64,000 bases of DNA from positions 17,378,001 through 17,442,000 of the forward strand of contig JANVAS020000231.1 in the NCBI GenBank assembly GCA_027563935.2. Direction: 5' to 3'. The notes beneath the pieces are model-generated. The model worked only from the letters and a program-made list of their open reading frames with translations. It did not search any database and was not told the DNA's origin. The stretch's first letter is position 1; each line of letters begins with the position of its first letter. Of this stretch, positions 33,476 through 46,723 are shown piece by piece. This DNA comes from Costus lasius (taxonomy: Eukaryota; Streptophyta; Magnoliopsida; Zingiberales; Costaceae). The translations under genes and the position numbers were made by a program.

Positions 33476-35151
33476 TGTTGGGTCCCCTTCAAGGGGGAGC
33501 GAAACCCTAAGGTGGCGCAAGCAACCTTATTCTTATATTTTAGCAGCGGAAGTAGGGTTTCATGAGGATCGGATGCTATACATTCATATGATCAACTTTT
33601 AAGAAGCATGAAGATCGAAAGAAGATCATACCGAAGCCATGTGTTGGATGGCGTCAAGGAAGAAGAGATTCGAATGAAACTCCTCCAAAAGGTGCGCACA
33701 CAAGGTGATGCCGCCTACTCCTTGAGATCCTTGTGCTAGCAAGGTGCTTCAAGGGTCTTTGATCGAATCAAAGGGATGAGATGTCTTCTCCCACTTGGCC
33801 GAGACCTCTCCAAGACGTGAAGGAAGTTTTTCACCAAGAGAGAGCGTCAAAAATGTATTGGCGTTCTCAAGAGGTGGCGCATGAAGACTTACCAAAAATA
33901 GCAAGCCATGAAGAGCATGCGCCCACATCTTCATAACCGACAATAACGCTTCAAGATTGAACCATGCGTTCATTGTCTTGAACCGGTTCAATCTAATTGA
34001 CCCAACTCAATTTGGTTCAAAGACCAAATCAAAACAGCCCAAGCCATGGTCTAGATTTCTCTGAACCAAATGGTTCAAAACCTAACCGTTCATCTTTGGA
34101 TGCTCCCGATCTCACCGATCTAGCATCAATACTCTCGATCGAAGCTTACCGATCTCAAGCCCTAATCAATCAAACATGATCAGACCAGATCTCACTTACA
34201 ATCAGAGTTTAAATCCCTTTAAACTGAACTCAAACAATTCAGTCCACACGATCTGACTTAAGTAAGCCATATCATCAAATTGTGCGACCCTAAGGGTTTC
34301 CTTTAAATGTCGGTAACGATAACTCATGTTATCACGATCAGTGAGGGGTATCTAGCAACACATCACTGTCTCCCGATATAAAGGAAAGAGTCTTCCAAGA
34401 CTACACCCAAACCACAGCACAAGTGTGAATCCACTTCACAAGGCATACATGTTTCCTTTGCCACTGGATGTTCTTATTGGATAAGCATGTCAAGCCTGTG
34501 ACTCCAATACTATGAGCATGATTAGATCAGATGAACACAGTCATCTGGGTATGGCCATACACTTTCTCAATCATCTCAACAAGGGGGGCCCTTTAGAACA
34601 TCACACTCCTTAAACAAGGAGGCGGCAATCCTTTATCTATCACTAGTGCCCTAACCTGAGTCAAGCTCACCATCCAAGATAGTCTATAATCATTATATTT
34701 CAAATGATATTGAACTACCTCAAAACAATGACAATCATCATTTAGAAACACAAGTGATCTCAAGTCAGAGGAAATGTGCCACTTGATACAATCAAGGAAT
34801 ATTCACATTGTGACAAGCAATTGAATATCCTAGTAGGGTCTGTCCAGTACATCCAATGTACCCATGAGTCTACATCTTATTCCATGCTCGAAGCATCCTA
34901 TAAGATTAGAACACATACTAGTCTTAACCATATCAAGGCTGTCTCATGTTCACCAAGATACATCGACTAAGGACATATAGCATGTCAGCCTAGCTGAACA
35001 GCATTGAGACATTATTCAGAAGTATATCTATTGCAGCAGATAATATAACAAACTGAATAATAACCATGCCTTTATAAACATAAGAGTTTATTACATGATA
35101 CTGATACAATCCTTAGGCCTCAAACATTAGCCTTAAGGGCATACCCCAACA
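33476..35151 (-). repeat. A4 5' LTR
   Basis: Length 1676. It lacks 13 bases present in the 3' LTR, lost between direct GCGTC repeats (now one copy at 33844-33848), which indicates a slippage-type deletion. Confidence 0.94.
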
Positions 35152-35156
35152 AGAAC

Positions 35157-35782
35157 ATTATGTCCATTATTTTGAATAGATTTTCAGTTTGAAATAAATT
35201 GGTATTTCTTTAAATCTGGAATGTTCTATAGTAGTGGTACAATTGATAATAGCTTGTAGTTCTGTGTATAACACTGAATAGATCAAATCCATTGATTCAA
35301 TCAATACCATCTCTTTGCATTGTCTCTTGGGCCATAAGACAAAAGTCACATCCAAAAGTCCATGGACTATTGGGATCATTATCCTTTCAGGGTTATGATG
35401 TATGTGAGCCTTGTCTAATGGACAAGATGACAGATGCTACCTTCATTTAGGAAGGAGAGAGAGGTTAGATGCTTGTTGGATCTAGTACACAGCAATGTGT
35501 GTAGACCCATGGAGACAAGCACCAAGTGGTATACTTCATTAAGTTGGGATATGTTATATCCAACACGTAACTTTGGAGAAATCCAAGAAGTTAAGGAATG
35601 AAGTATAGAATCGAATTGGAGAATCTATTAAAACCCTTTGATTGGATCAAAGTGGGAAGTGAAAAATGTGATGACTATCTTGAGGAGTGTGGGGTTGTCT
35701 CACAGCTTACTTGGAACACCACAACTGTGTGGTGAAATTCAAAGAAAGAAAAGGGAACACATTGGATGTGGTTCCATCTTTG
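35157..35782 (+). pseudogene. B1 integrase remnant
   Basis: Fragments recognisable as copia integrase occur in shifting frames: CEPCLMDKMTDATF then LLDLVHSNVCRP (zinc-binding end and first core aspartate region, here HSNVC with N in place of D), and later DDYLEECGVVSQLT. Stops and frameshifts are frequent. The left edge joins the gag-protease piece across A4, the right edge (CTTTG, 35778-35782) is the A5 target site. Confidence 0.75.
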
Positions 35783-37414
35783 TGAAAGGGGGAAGAAACC
35801 CTATAAGGCGCATATATATAAATTTTCTAGGGTTTCATGAAGATCGGATGTGGCTTAACATATGATCAACTTAAGCATAGACATGAAACAACGAGATGTT
35901 ACCATGGCCATGAGTGGCGGCTTGGAAGAAGATAGAGAGCAAATTGGCTCTCCTCCAAAGAAATCGCACACAAGGTGATGGAGCTTGCTTCCTTGCACGT
36001 CCTTTGTGCTAGCAAAAACGCCAAGGTATCCTTTAGTGTGGAGGAGATGAGATGATGCTCTTGCTGGCCGAAAGCTCTCTCTCTTTTCGTCAAAACAACC
36101 ACAACGACGAACAACACAAGAGAGACTTTCGAAGAGAAGAGGCGTTAAGGCGTTGAAGCGTTACATGACTTCCAAAAATGGAAAGTCATGAAACCATGCG
36201 TTCATGTTTTGTGAACCAACCAAAACGCCAACTCAATTGAACCATGCGTTCACATATGTGAACCGGTTCAATCCTATTCGGTTCTATTACATTTGGTTCA
36301 AAGACCAAATCAAACCAAGCCATGGTCTAGATCTCATTGAACCAAATGGTTCAAGATCTAACCATTCATCTCTTGATGCTCAAGATCTCATCGATCAAGT
36401 ATCAATACTCTCAATCGAAGCTTACCGATCTCAAGCCCTAATCAATCAAACATGATCAGACCAGATCTCACTTACAATCAGAGTTTAAATCCCTTTAAAC
36501 TGAACCAAAACAATTCAGTCCACACGATCTGACTTAAGTAAGCCATATCATCAAATTGTGCGACCCTAAGGGTTTCCTTTAAATGTCGGTAACGATAACT
36601 TACGTTATCACGAACAGAGAGGGGTATCTAGCAACACATCACTGTCTCCCGATATAAAGGAAAGAGTCTTCCAAGACTACACCCAAACCACAGCACAAGT
36701 GTGAACCCAAGTCACTTGACATATGTGTTTCCTTTGCCACTGGACAAGCGTGTCAAGCCTATAATTCCAATATGATGAGAATGATTAGATCAGATGAACA
36801 TAGTCATCTGGGTATAGCCATACACTTTCTCAATAATCTCATCCAGGGGGCCCCTTTAGAACATCACACTCCAAATAAGGAGACGGCAATCCTATATCTA
36901 TCACTAGTACCCTAACATGACTCATGCTCATTATCCAAGATAGTCTATAACCATTATATTTCAAATGATATTGAACTACCTCAAAACAATGCCAATCATC
37001 ATTTAGAAATACAAGTGATCTCAAGTCAGAGGAAATATGCCACTTGTTTGCATATAAGGATTATTCACATTGTGACAAGCAATTGAATATCCTACGTAGG
37101 GTCTATCCATTACATCCAATGTACCCATGAGTCTACATCTTATTCCATGCTCGAAGCATCCTATAAGATTAGAACACATACTAGTCTCAATCATATCAAG
37201 GCTGTCTCATGTTCACCAAGATATCTCGACTAAGGACAATACTGCATGTCAGCCAAGCTGAACAGCATTGAGACATTATTCAGAAGTATACATATTGTAG
37301 CAGATGATGTAACAACCTGAATAACAACCATTGCCTTTATAAACATAGAGTTTATACATGATACTGATATAATCCCAAGGCCTCAAACATTAGCCTTAAG
37401 GGCATACCCCAACA
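35783..37414 (-). repeat. A5 3' LTR
   Basis: Length 1632; minus strand from TGTTGGGG (37414) to CCCCCTTTCA (35783). A 13-base segment present in the 5' LTR is missing at 36741-36745, between TGGAC repeats. Confidence 0.93.
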
Positions 37415-37430
37415 ATCTCCCACTTGCACT
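37415..37430 (-). other. Polypurine tract of A5
   Basis: The minus strand reads AGTGCAAGTGGGAGAT, abutting the 3' LTR. Confidence 0.92.
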
Positions 37431-37434
37431 TAAT

Positions 37435-38945
37435 CTAATGGTTGAGAAATCTCAAACCCATATTATTACAGTGCTTCTCATGCTTCTGCTGCGCCAGAGG
37501 CTTAGTAAGCGGGTCAGCCAGATTGTCATCTGTATGAACCTTGCAGATATTGATCTCTCCTCGATCAATGATCTCCCGGATCAAGTGAAACCTCCTCTGT
37601 ATGTGCTTGGACTTCTAGTGCGACCGTGGTTCCTTTGCTTGTGCTATGGCTCCAGTGTTATCACAGAAGATAACCAATGGATCTGCACTCGAAGGAACAA
37701 CACCAAGTTCCTGAATGAACTTACGAATCCACACTGCCTCCTTGGATGCTTCTGAGGCTGCAACATACTCGGCTTCTGTTGTGGAATCAGCAACAATTGA
37801 TTGTTTGAAACTTTTCCACACCACTGCTCCTTCATTCAAGCTAAAAACATAGCCTGATTGCGATCGGAAATCATCCTGGTCAGATTGGAATGAAGCGTCC
37901 GTATATCCTTCAATACTGAGTTCTTCCTGACCTCCATAAATCAAGAACATATCTTTGGTCCTCCGAAGATATTTCAAAATGTTCTTGACTGCAATCCAGT
38001 GTGCCTTACCTGGATTACTTTGGAATCGACTGGTCACGCTTAACCCATAAGCGACGTCTGGGCGAGTACACAACATCGCATACATAATGGACCCAATAGC
38101 CGAAGCATAAGGCGTATTGTCCATTTCATCTTTCTCAGTCTGTGTTTATGGACACTGACTCTTTGAAAGATTCAGACCATGTCTGACTGGAAGATATCCT
38201 CTTTTAGCATTTTCTAAATGGAATCTCTCCAGGACTTTATCGATGTAAGTACTCTGGCACAGCCCGAGAAGCCTCTTAGATCTATCTCTGTAGATCTTCA
38301 CACCTAATACATAGGCTGCTTCTCCTAAATCTTTCATCTGGAAACATTTTCCTAACCATGCCTTAACCGCATGTAGATCAGGAATATCGTTTCCAATGAT
38401 TAAGATATCATCGACGTAGAGGACTAGGAAAGTAATCACGCTCCCACTAAACCTCTTATATACACACGGGTCATCTTCATTCTTGATAAAACCAAATTCA
38501 CTGATTGATTCATCAAAACGAATATTCCAGCTTCTCGATGCTTGTTTAAGTCCATAAATGGACTTCTTTAATTTGCATATTTTATGACGATCTGATGGAT
38601 TGATGAAACCTTCAGGTTGTGTCATATACACATCCTCTTCTAGTTTTCCATTAAGGAAAGCGGTCTTAACATCCATTTGCCAGATCTCATAATCATAATA
38701 TGCCGCTATCGCGAGAATAATCCGAATAGACTTGAACATAGCTACAGGAGAGAAAGTTTCATCATAATCTATCTCGTAGATTTGTTTGAAACCTTTCGCA
38801 ACTAGCCTGCCTTTATAGGTAACCACGTTACCATCCATGTCAATCTTCTTCTTGAAGATCCACTTACAGCCTATAGGGATTACTCCCGGAGGTGGATCAA
38901 CCAAATCCCAGACTTGGTTATCTGACATGGAGTCCATCTCGGCTC
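37435..38945 (-). pseudogene. A5 pol, RT and RNase H part
   Basis: This is the C-terminal portion of the A5 polyprotein from about A3 residue 793 (AEMDSMSDNQVWD) to the stop at 37435-37437. RT keeps QMDVKTAFLNG and YVDD. Two nonsense codons interrupt it: TAA at 38146-38148 (A3 Q1058, CAA) and TAG at 37615-37617 (A3 Q1235, CAG). The left-to-right edge at 38945 ends in GGCTC, the A6 target site; the N-terminal portion continues at 48424. Bases 38212-38945 are duplicated at 45990-46723. Confidence 0.92.
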
Positions 38946-40636
38946 TGTTGGGGTATGCCCTTAAGGCTAATGTTTGAGGCCTTGGGATTCTTTCAGTATC
39001 ATGTATAAACTCTTATGTTTATAAAGGCAATGGTTGTTATTCAGTTTGTTACATTGTCTGCTGCAATAAGTGTGCTTCTGAATAATGTCTCAATGCTGTT
39101 CAGCTTGGCTGACATGCTGTAATGTCCTTAGTCGAGATATCTTAGTGAACATGAGACAGCCTTGATATGATTGAGACTAATATGTGTTCTAATCTTATAG
39201 GATGCTTCGAGCATGGAATAAGATGTAGACTCATGGGTACATTGGATGTACTGGACAGACCCTACTAGGATATTCAATTGCTTGTCACAATGTGAATAAT
39301 CCTTGTTTGCAACAAGTGGCACATGTCCTCTGACTTGAGATCACTTGTGTTTCTAAATGATGATTGTCATTGTTTTGAGGTAGTTCAATATCATTTGAAA
39401 CATAATGGTTATAGACTATCTTGGATAATGATCATGAGTCAGGTTAGGACACTAGTGATAGATATAGGATTGCCGTCTCCTTGATTGGAGTGTGATGTTC
39501 TAAAGGGGCCCCCTTGAATGAGATGATTGAGAAAGTGTATGGCCATACCCAGATGACTATGTTCATCTGATCTAATCATTCTCATCATATTGGAGTTACA
39601 GGCTTGACACGCTTGTCCAATAAGAACATCCAGTGGCAAAGGAAACATGTATGCCTTGTGAAGTGGATTCACACTTGTGCTGTGGTTTGGGTGTAGTCTT
39701 GGAAGACTCTTTCCTTTATATCGGGAGACAGTGATGTGTTGCTAGATACCCCTCACTGATCGTGATAACGTGAGTTGTCGTTACCGACATTTAAAGGAAA
39801 CCCTTAGGGTCGCACAATTTGATGATATGGCTTACTTAAGTCAGATCGTGTCGACTGAATTGTTTTGGTTCAGTTTAAAGGGATTTAATCTCTGATTGTA
39901 AGTGAGATCTGGTCTGATCATGTTTGATTGATTAGGGCTTAAGATCGGTAAGCTTTGATTGAGAGAATGGATGCTAGATCGATGAGATCAAGAGCATCAA
40001 GAGATGAACGGTTAGATCTTGAACCTTTAGGGTTTATTGTGATCTAGACCAAATGGCTTGGGTTAATTGGTCTTTGAACCAAACCAAATTGAACCAGCTC
40101 ATCAAGTGAGTGCATGGTTCATGGGAGAAGAGATTTGCGATTTGTTCATGAGCGCATTTCATGATGAGATGTGGTTTTGCTATTTTTAGATAGCATGTCA
40201 CTTACGTGACCACATCTCACGTCGCCTCTCTTCACGCCTCCCTCTCGCCCTCTTGTCGCCTGTTGGTTTTTGGTTCTTGACACATTCGTGTGGTAGAGCT
40301 TCTTGACGACAAGGGAGAGGTCTCGCCAAGCAAGGAAAATCTTCTCTTCCCATTCATACGACAAAGACCTTTGAAGAACCTTGCTAGCACAAGGATCAAC
40401 AAAGAGTAGGCGGCATCACCTTGTGTTCGTCACTTTTGGAGAAGATCCCTTTCGATCTTTGCTTCCAAGGCACCATCCAAAGGATGGCGATGGTATGATC
40501 CTTCTTATGTTTGCAATCGGGGTTTTTGTAGTTGATCATATCTCATGCAATCGATCCCTAGAAATCCATTCCGCTGCATTAAAACCTCCATATGCGCCAG
40601 TAGGGTTTCGCCCCCCCCTTGTTGAGGGGACTTTCA
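38946..40636 (+). repeat. A6 5' LTR
   Basis: Length 1691; from TGTTGGGGTATGCCC to GGGGACTTTCA. About 15 substitutions separate it from the LTR at 46724-48418. Confidence 0.93.
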
Positions 40637-40638
40637 AC

Positions 40639-40650
40639 TGGTTTCAGAGC
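40639..40650 (+). other. Primer-binding site of A6, one mismatch
   Basis: TGGTTTCAGAGC lies two bases after the LTR end. It differs from the usual TGGTATCAGAGC by one base (A to T at position 5). Confidence 0.88.
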
Positions 40651-42456
40651 CAAGTTCTTATGCATGTTAATATGATTGCTATGTTTGATTTGTGATCCAT
40701 GTTTGCGCCATATTGCTAGATCTATAGGTTACATGCGAAAACTTACATGTTGTATATTAATCTTGGCGCATGTATGAAGGTAGCGCTTCTTTCATATTGT
40801 TGTTGATGTTTTTCACAAAACTTAATGACTTGCGCGCGTACCATTAGATCTAAGTGGCGCCTACTTTAAACCCTTAGACGGGTTATTAGGGTTGAAGTCA
40901 CAGTCTAGTCAAGATCCAACCAGTCTGATCAGACTATCTGACAGCCTAGATGGGTCGACCAGATGGCACCTGTGCGCAAGCACGAGGTGGCTATAGGTCG
41001 ACTGCGGACAGGCGTGTAGCGATGTCTGGTTGAGACAACCTATGAACGCACATGGTTTATGCCCGGGGTCACACCCGCTTGCCAGAACTCATGAGGTCGT
41101 TCAGCCCTTGGCGCATGCATGATTGACCAATTGGTCGACTCAAGTCAGTTAGGACTTGGTGCATGCAAGGGCAGTGGATCTGACTAGGTCTGATGAGTGG
41201 ATCCCTAATAATGGACCGTTGTAAGGTAGTAGGGCACATAAGGAAAAATAAAATGATGCCAATGCGGTTTTTCAAAATTTTATTTTCTTATTGGATCACA
41301 TGTTGATTGTAAGCATATGCTTGTTTATTTAATCTTATGTGGGCTGCCCGTGTTAATGTGTGCTGTGCTGGGGCCTGCGAGCCTGGATTAATTATAAATT
41401 ATTATTTTTATGATCTGCGCATCACATTTTAATTAATTTATTGTGTAATTGACCTGCGTGTCAATCTTGTCTAGATAGATTAAATTGTAATTTTAATTAG
41501 ACAAGAGCACAGAGCACACATGGCATTGGCGTATGCAGCAGTGGCTTGACCAGGTGGGAGGTCTAGGGTTCGACCCTAGGACAGGCGCATTTACCTGGTG
41601 GGCGCACCTGAGCTGCAAAGGGCGCTAGGGCCCTGGGTTGGGCCAGATGAGATGCAAAAGACCCATGAAGAGCTCAAGTGAAGACTTAAGTTAAAATTAA
41701 GGTCTTACTTAGGGTTAATGGGCTTTTACCACATAAGATCAGCATGCTTTCTACTTATCATTTTTATAATTAGAATTGCATGATTTAATCTTCTGCTATC
41801 GCCATAGGGTTTGCATGATAGTTAAGAAGATAAAAGACCGTTAAAATCCAACGCTATAATATCAAGCACGTAAGCCTTCTGACGCGAAACCTCACTGTTC
41901 TGACTATCGTTGGGGCCGTGTTGTACCCACTCAGTGGGCACGCCCATCTATCTTCAGACGGTGTGTGATTACACCTGCGTGTTACAGGAAAGGGATTTAT
42001 CGCTTCTCGTTGCTCAGCATAGCACGTGGTGGTCCAGGGAGTAGGTCAGGTCAGCTTGACCATGTAGGCTACATATGGGGCATATGTTAGCTATATGGAG
42101 GCAGCCATCTGTGGGATCAGAGACTGTGTTGTACCAACTCAGTTGGCACAGTCTGCTGGATTGCCCAGATGAAGGGGAATCGCACGGGTTGGCGATTGGC
42201 AGGGACTGCCTACCAGAAATTAGTGCTTGTACTCTCTGTGCATCTTATCTCGCCTGAGCGGGACGCGGAGACCAAGTATGAAATCTGGATCCCATCTCAC
42301 TAAAAGAGTCTTACTCTTTTGGACTGTTTTAATGGATTTTTCAGTCAGATAAAATAGTGAGAAAAGAATCTTTCTTAAAGTCCTGGATTGATTCTAAACA
42401 TTGATACTGACCTTGCTGTTCTTGCATTGTTGTAGATTCCTGCAGCAACGAACACC
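40651..42456 (+). other. A6 untranslated leader
   Basis: Non-coding leader collinear with the other family A leaders. It contains the tRNA-like segment at 41535-41580. No recognisable gene. Confidence 0.87.
41535..41580 (+). repeat. tRNA-like (B-box) segment in A6 leader
   Basis: GGTTCGACCCT at 41567-41577 matches the pol III B box, flanked by CTAGG repeats that could form a hairpin. A GTGGCTTGACCAGGTGGGAG stretch lies upstream. Confidence 0.5.
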
Positions 42457-45400
42457 ATGAGCTTCAATGTGCGATCCCTACGGGAAAGGGAGAAGTTTGC
42501 TGGGCCAAACTTCCCAGACTGGTACGGACACCTTAAGATTGTTCTTAAGGCTGAGAGGAAATTGTATGTCCTCGAGACGGCTATACCGCCTCAACCCGCT
42601 CCGAACGCCGCAAGGGCGGTTCGGGATGCCTATGAAAAGCATGTCAATGATAGCATTGATGTTGCTTACCTGATGCTAGCGTCTATGACGCCACAGCTGC
42701 AGCGTCAGCATGAGGATATGTCTGCTATAGAAATTATAGCAAACCTCAAGATGCTATATGCTGCACAGGCGAGGACTGAACGCTATAATTTGACCAAGCT
42801 TTTCTTTCAGAGCAAACTGGCTGAAGGGAGTCCAGTGGGAGCTCACGTGCTCAAGATGATTGGGCACAAAGAGGCTCTAGAGAAACTGGGGCATACCATC
42901 AATCAGGAGCTTGCTGTAGACATTATTCTGCAGTCTCTCCCGGCCTCTTTCGATCCGTTCATTATTAATTTTAATATGAACAAGATCGACTGTACTCCGG
43001 CAGAGTTGCTGAATATGCTCTTGACTACAGAGGAGACTCTAAAGGGAAAGCCTTCAACCTCTATCTTGATGTTCCCTTCCAGGAACAAGAAGAAGGGGAA
43101 GAAGGGCAAAGCCCCAGTCAAGAACTACAACAAGGCTCTGAAACAAAAGGTCAAGCGGTCGAAGGAATACAGATGTTTCCATTGTGGCCAGCTGGGTCAC
43201 TGGAAAAAGGACTGTAAAGCGCTCCAAGGAGACAAGAAGGGGAGCATCGCTTCTGGCTCAGGTATTTTTGTGACTGAAGTCATGATATCTTCTTCTTCTA
43301 TTTCATGGGTGTTGGACACTGCATGTGGAGTTCACATTTGTTCAAATGTACAGGAACTCAAGAGAAGAAGACAGGTGGGACAGCATGAGGTGGACCTACG
43401 AGTTGGAAACGGGGCACGGGTTGCTGCTGTTGCTGTAGGAGTTTATTACATCTCATTACCATCTGGACTTGTATTGGAACTAGACAATTGTTACTTTGTA
43501 CCAAGCATTATGAAAAATATTATCTCTATTCCTGCTCTTGTCAGGAAAGGGTTTTCCTTTGAATGCAAGACTTCAAAGTGTTATCTTTCTCTTGATAATA
43601 TTGTTTATGCTACTGGGTCAATTAACAATGGGTTATTCATGTTGGACATGGAATGTTCTATACAAAACTTTGATAATAAGAAAGCCAAGTATGCTGATGA
43701 CAGCACCTTGCTATGGCATAGTCGTTTAGGCCATATTAACAAGAAACGCATTAAGCGGTTGCATGATCATGGACTGCTGGGATCATTCTCCTATGAGGAG
43801 ATTGATACATGCAAAGCTTGTTTATTGGGCAAAATGACGAAGTCTCCTTTTCCTCATAAAGGTCAAAGGGCTTCAGGTTTACTTGACCTTATACACAGTG
43901 ATGTGTGTGGGCCATTTAGTAAACATGCCAGAGGTGGCTATTCATACTTCATTACCTTTACTGATGATTTCAGTAGATATGGTTATGTCTATCTGATGAG
44001 ACATAAGAGTGAATCTTTTGACAAGTTCAAAGAGTTCAAAAATGAAGTACAGAATCAGCTAGGCTGAAATATCAAGGCACTTCGCTCAGATCGAGGTGGT
44101 GAATACCTAAGTCGAGAGTTTACTGACTATTTGAAGGAGTGTGGGATTATCTCACAGCTCACTCCACCAGGAACACCGCAATGGAATGGTGTGTCCGAGA
44201 GGAGGAACAGAACCTTACTGGATATGGTTCGTTCTATGATGAGTCAGGCTACTCTACCTTACTCCTTTTGGGGATTTGCACTGGAAACAGCTGCAAAGGT
44301 ACTAAACCGAGTGCCATCCAAGGCAGTTTCAAAGACTCCATATGAGTTATGGTATGGGAAACAGCCGAGCTTGACATTTATTAAGATCTGGGGTTGCGAG
44401 GCTTATGTCAAAAAGCTCGCCTCTGGGAAACTGGAGAGCAGATCTGACAAATGCATCTTTGTCGGTTACCCTAAGAAAACTAAGGGTTATTATTTCTACG
44501 ATCCCAAAGAGAACAAAGTATTTGTTGCTCGGACAGCTATTTTTCTTGAGAAGGAGTTTCTTCTGCAAGAAGCCAGTGGGAGAGAAATAAAGTTGGATGA
44601 GAATCCAGAGGAAGGACAAAGTAGTCAAGCACAGTTGGATGAGCCTGAGCCAGTAGAACAGGTTATTGAACAACCTGAGGCTCAGATATCATGGGAACCG
44701 CGTAGATCGGGAAGGATCCGTCGACAGCCTGAGCGCTATGACGGAGTCTACATCATTGATAATGATGAACCCCTTACTTATGCGGATGCGGTCAGTGGAC
44801 CGGAGTCAGCTAGGTGGCTTGAAGCTATGCGAGCCAAGATGGACTCCATGTCAGATAACCAAGTTTGGGATTTGGTTGATCCGCCTCCGGGAGTAATCCC
44901 TATAGGCTGTAAATGGATCTTCAAGAAGAAGATTGACATGGATGGTAACGTGGTTACCTATAAAGGCAGGCTAGTTGCGAAAGGTTTCAAACAAATCTAC
45001 GGGATAGATTATGATGAAACTTTCTCTCCTGTAGCCATGTTCAAGTCAATTTGGATTATTCTTGCGATAGCAGCATATTACGATTATGAGATCTGGCAAA
45101 TGGATGTGAAGACCGCTTTCCTTAATGGAAAACTGGATGAGGATGTGTATATGACACAACCTGAAGGTTTCACTAATCCATCAGAACGTCATAAAATATG
45201 CAAGTTAAAGAAGTCCATTTATGGACTTAAACAAGCATCTAGAAGCTGGAATATTCGTTTTGATGAATCAATATGTGAATTTGGTTTCATCAAGAATGAA
45301 GATGACCCGTGTGTATATAAGAGGTTTAGTGGGAGCGTGATTACTTTCCTAGTCCTCTACGTCGATGATATCTTAATCATTGGAAACGATATTCCTGAAC

Positions 45401-45992
45401 TGCATGCTGTTAAAGCATGGTTAAGAAAATGTTTCCAGATGAAAGATCTAGGAGAAGCAGCCTATGTGTTAGGTGTGAAGATCTACAGGGATAGATCTAA
45501 GAGGCTTCTCGGGCTGTGCCAAAGTACTTACATCGATAAAGTCCTGGAGAGATTTCATTTAGAGAATTCTAAAAGAGGATATCTTCCAGTCAGACATGGT
45601 CTGAATCTTTCAAAGAGTCAGTGTCCACAAACACAGACTGAGAAAGATGAAATGGACAATACGCCTTATGCTTCGGCTATTGGATCCATTATGTATGCGA
45701 TGTTGTGTACTCGCCCAGACGTCGCTTACGGGTTAAGCGTGACCAGTCGATTCCAAAGTAATCCAGGTCAGGCGCACTGGATTGCGGTCAAGAACATTTT
45801 GAAATATCTTCGGAGGACCAAAGATATGTTCTTGATATATGGAGGTCAGGAAGAACTCAGTATTGAAGGATATACTGACGCTTCGTTCCAATCTGACCAG
45901 GATGATTTCCTATCGCAATCAGGCTATGTTTTTAGCTTGAATGGAGGAGCAGTGGTGTGGAAAAGTTTCAAACAGTCTATCATTGCTGATTC
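42457..45992 (+). pseudogene. A6 gag-pol, one nonsense codon and lost C-terminus
   Basis: The frame starts at ATG 42457 (MSFNVRSLR) with gag, zinc knuckle CFHCGQLGHWKKDC, protease WVLDTACG and the start of integrase. A TGA at 44065-44067 replaces the CGA codon for R537 of A3, between the first and second catalytic aspartates. The same frame then continues through SDRGGEY, SERRN, RT with YVDD and part of RNase H (TDASFQSD). Homology stops after IIADS at 45992, equal to A3 residue 1179, so RNase H residues E1184 and D1220 and the last 115 residues are gone. The frame then runs a few codons into inverted A5 sequence and ends at 46026. Confidence 0.92.
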
Positions 45993-46723
45993 TAAATGCA
46001 ATCTCTCCAGGACTTTATCGATGTAAGTACTCTGGCACAGCCCGAGAAGCCTCTTAGATCTATCTCTGTAGATCTTCACACCTAATACATAGGCTGCTTC
46101 TCCTAAATCTTTCATCTGGAAACATTTTCCTAACCATGCCTTAACCGCATGTAGATCAGGAATATCGTTTCCAATGATTAAGATATCATCGACGTAGAGG
46201 ACTAGGAAAGTAATCACGCTCCCACTAAACCTCTTATATACACACGGGTCATCTTCATTCTTGATAAAACCAAATTCACTGATTGATTCATCAAAACGAA
46301 TATTCCAGCTTCTCGATGCTTGTTTAAGTCCATAAATGGACTTCTTTAATTTGCATATTTTATGACGATCTGATGGATTGATGAAACCTTCAGGTTGTGT
46401 CATATACACATCCTCTTCTAGTTTTCCATTAAGGAAAGCGGTCTTAACATCCATTTGCCAGATCTCATAATCATAATATGCCGCTATCGCGAGAATAATC
46501 CGAATAGACTTGAACATAGCTACAGGAGAGAAAGTTTCATCATAATCTATCCCGTAGATTTGTTTGAAACCTTTCGCAACTAGCCTGCCTTTATAGGTAA
46601 CCACGTTACCATCCATGTCAATCTTCTTCTTGAAGATCCACTTACAGCCTATAGGGATTACTCCCGGAGGCGGATCAACCAAATCCCAGACTTGGTTATC
46701 TGACATGGAGTCCATCTCGGCTC
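45990..46723 (-). pseudogene. Duplicated A5 RT fragment inside A6
   Basis: The sequence repeats 38212-38945 (offset 7778) with only two or three differences seen, such as the CCCGTAG/CTCGTAG pair and GGAGGCGG/GGAGGTGG. On the minus strand it reads RT from MDSMSDNQVWD to YIDKVLERL. It ends with GGCTC followed by the LTR at 46724, the same junction as at 38941-38946. The entry junction shares TTC (45990-45992) with plus-strand A6. It is a copy of host DNA flanking the 5' LTR, not a part of A6. Confidence 0.92.

Larger units (their letters stand above)
26063..35151 (-). mobile_element. Family A copy A4, complete with one nonsense codon
   Basis: This minus-strand element of 9089 bases is flanked by a perfect 5-base duplication AGAAC (26058-26062 and 35152-35156). 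LTRs are 1689 and 1676 bases, the difference being one 13-base deletion; about eight substitutions were seen between them. The LTR ends form a perfect TGTTGGG/CCCAACA inverted repeat, unlike the other copies. It is inserted in the B1 gag-protease region. It is structurally complete, but the polyprotein is cut by one TAG. Confidence 0.95.
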
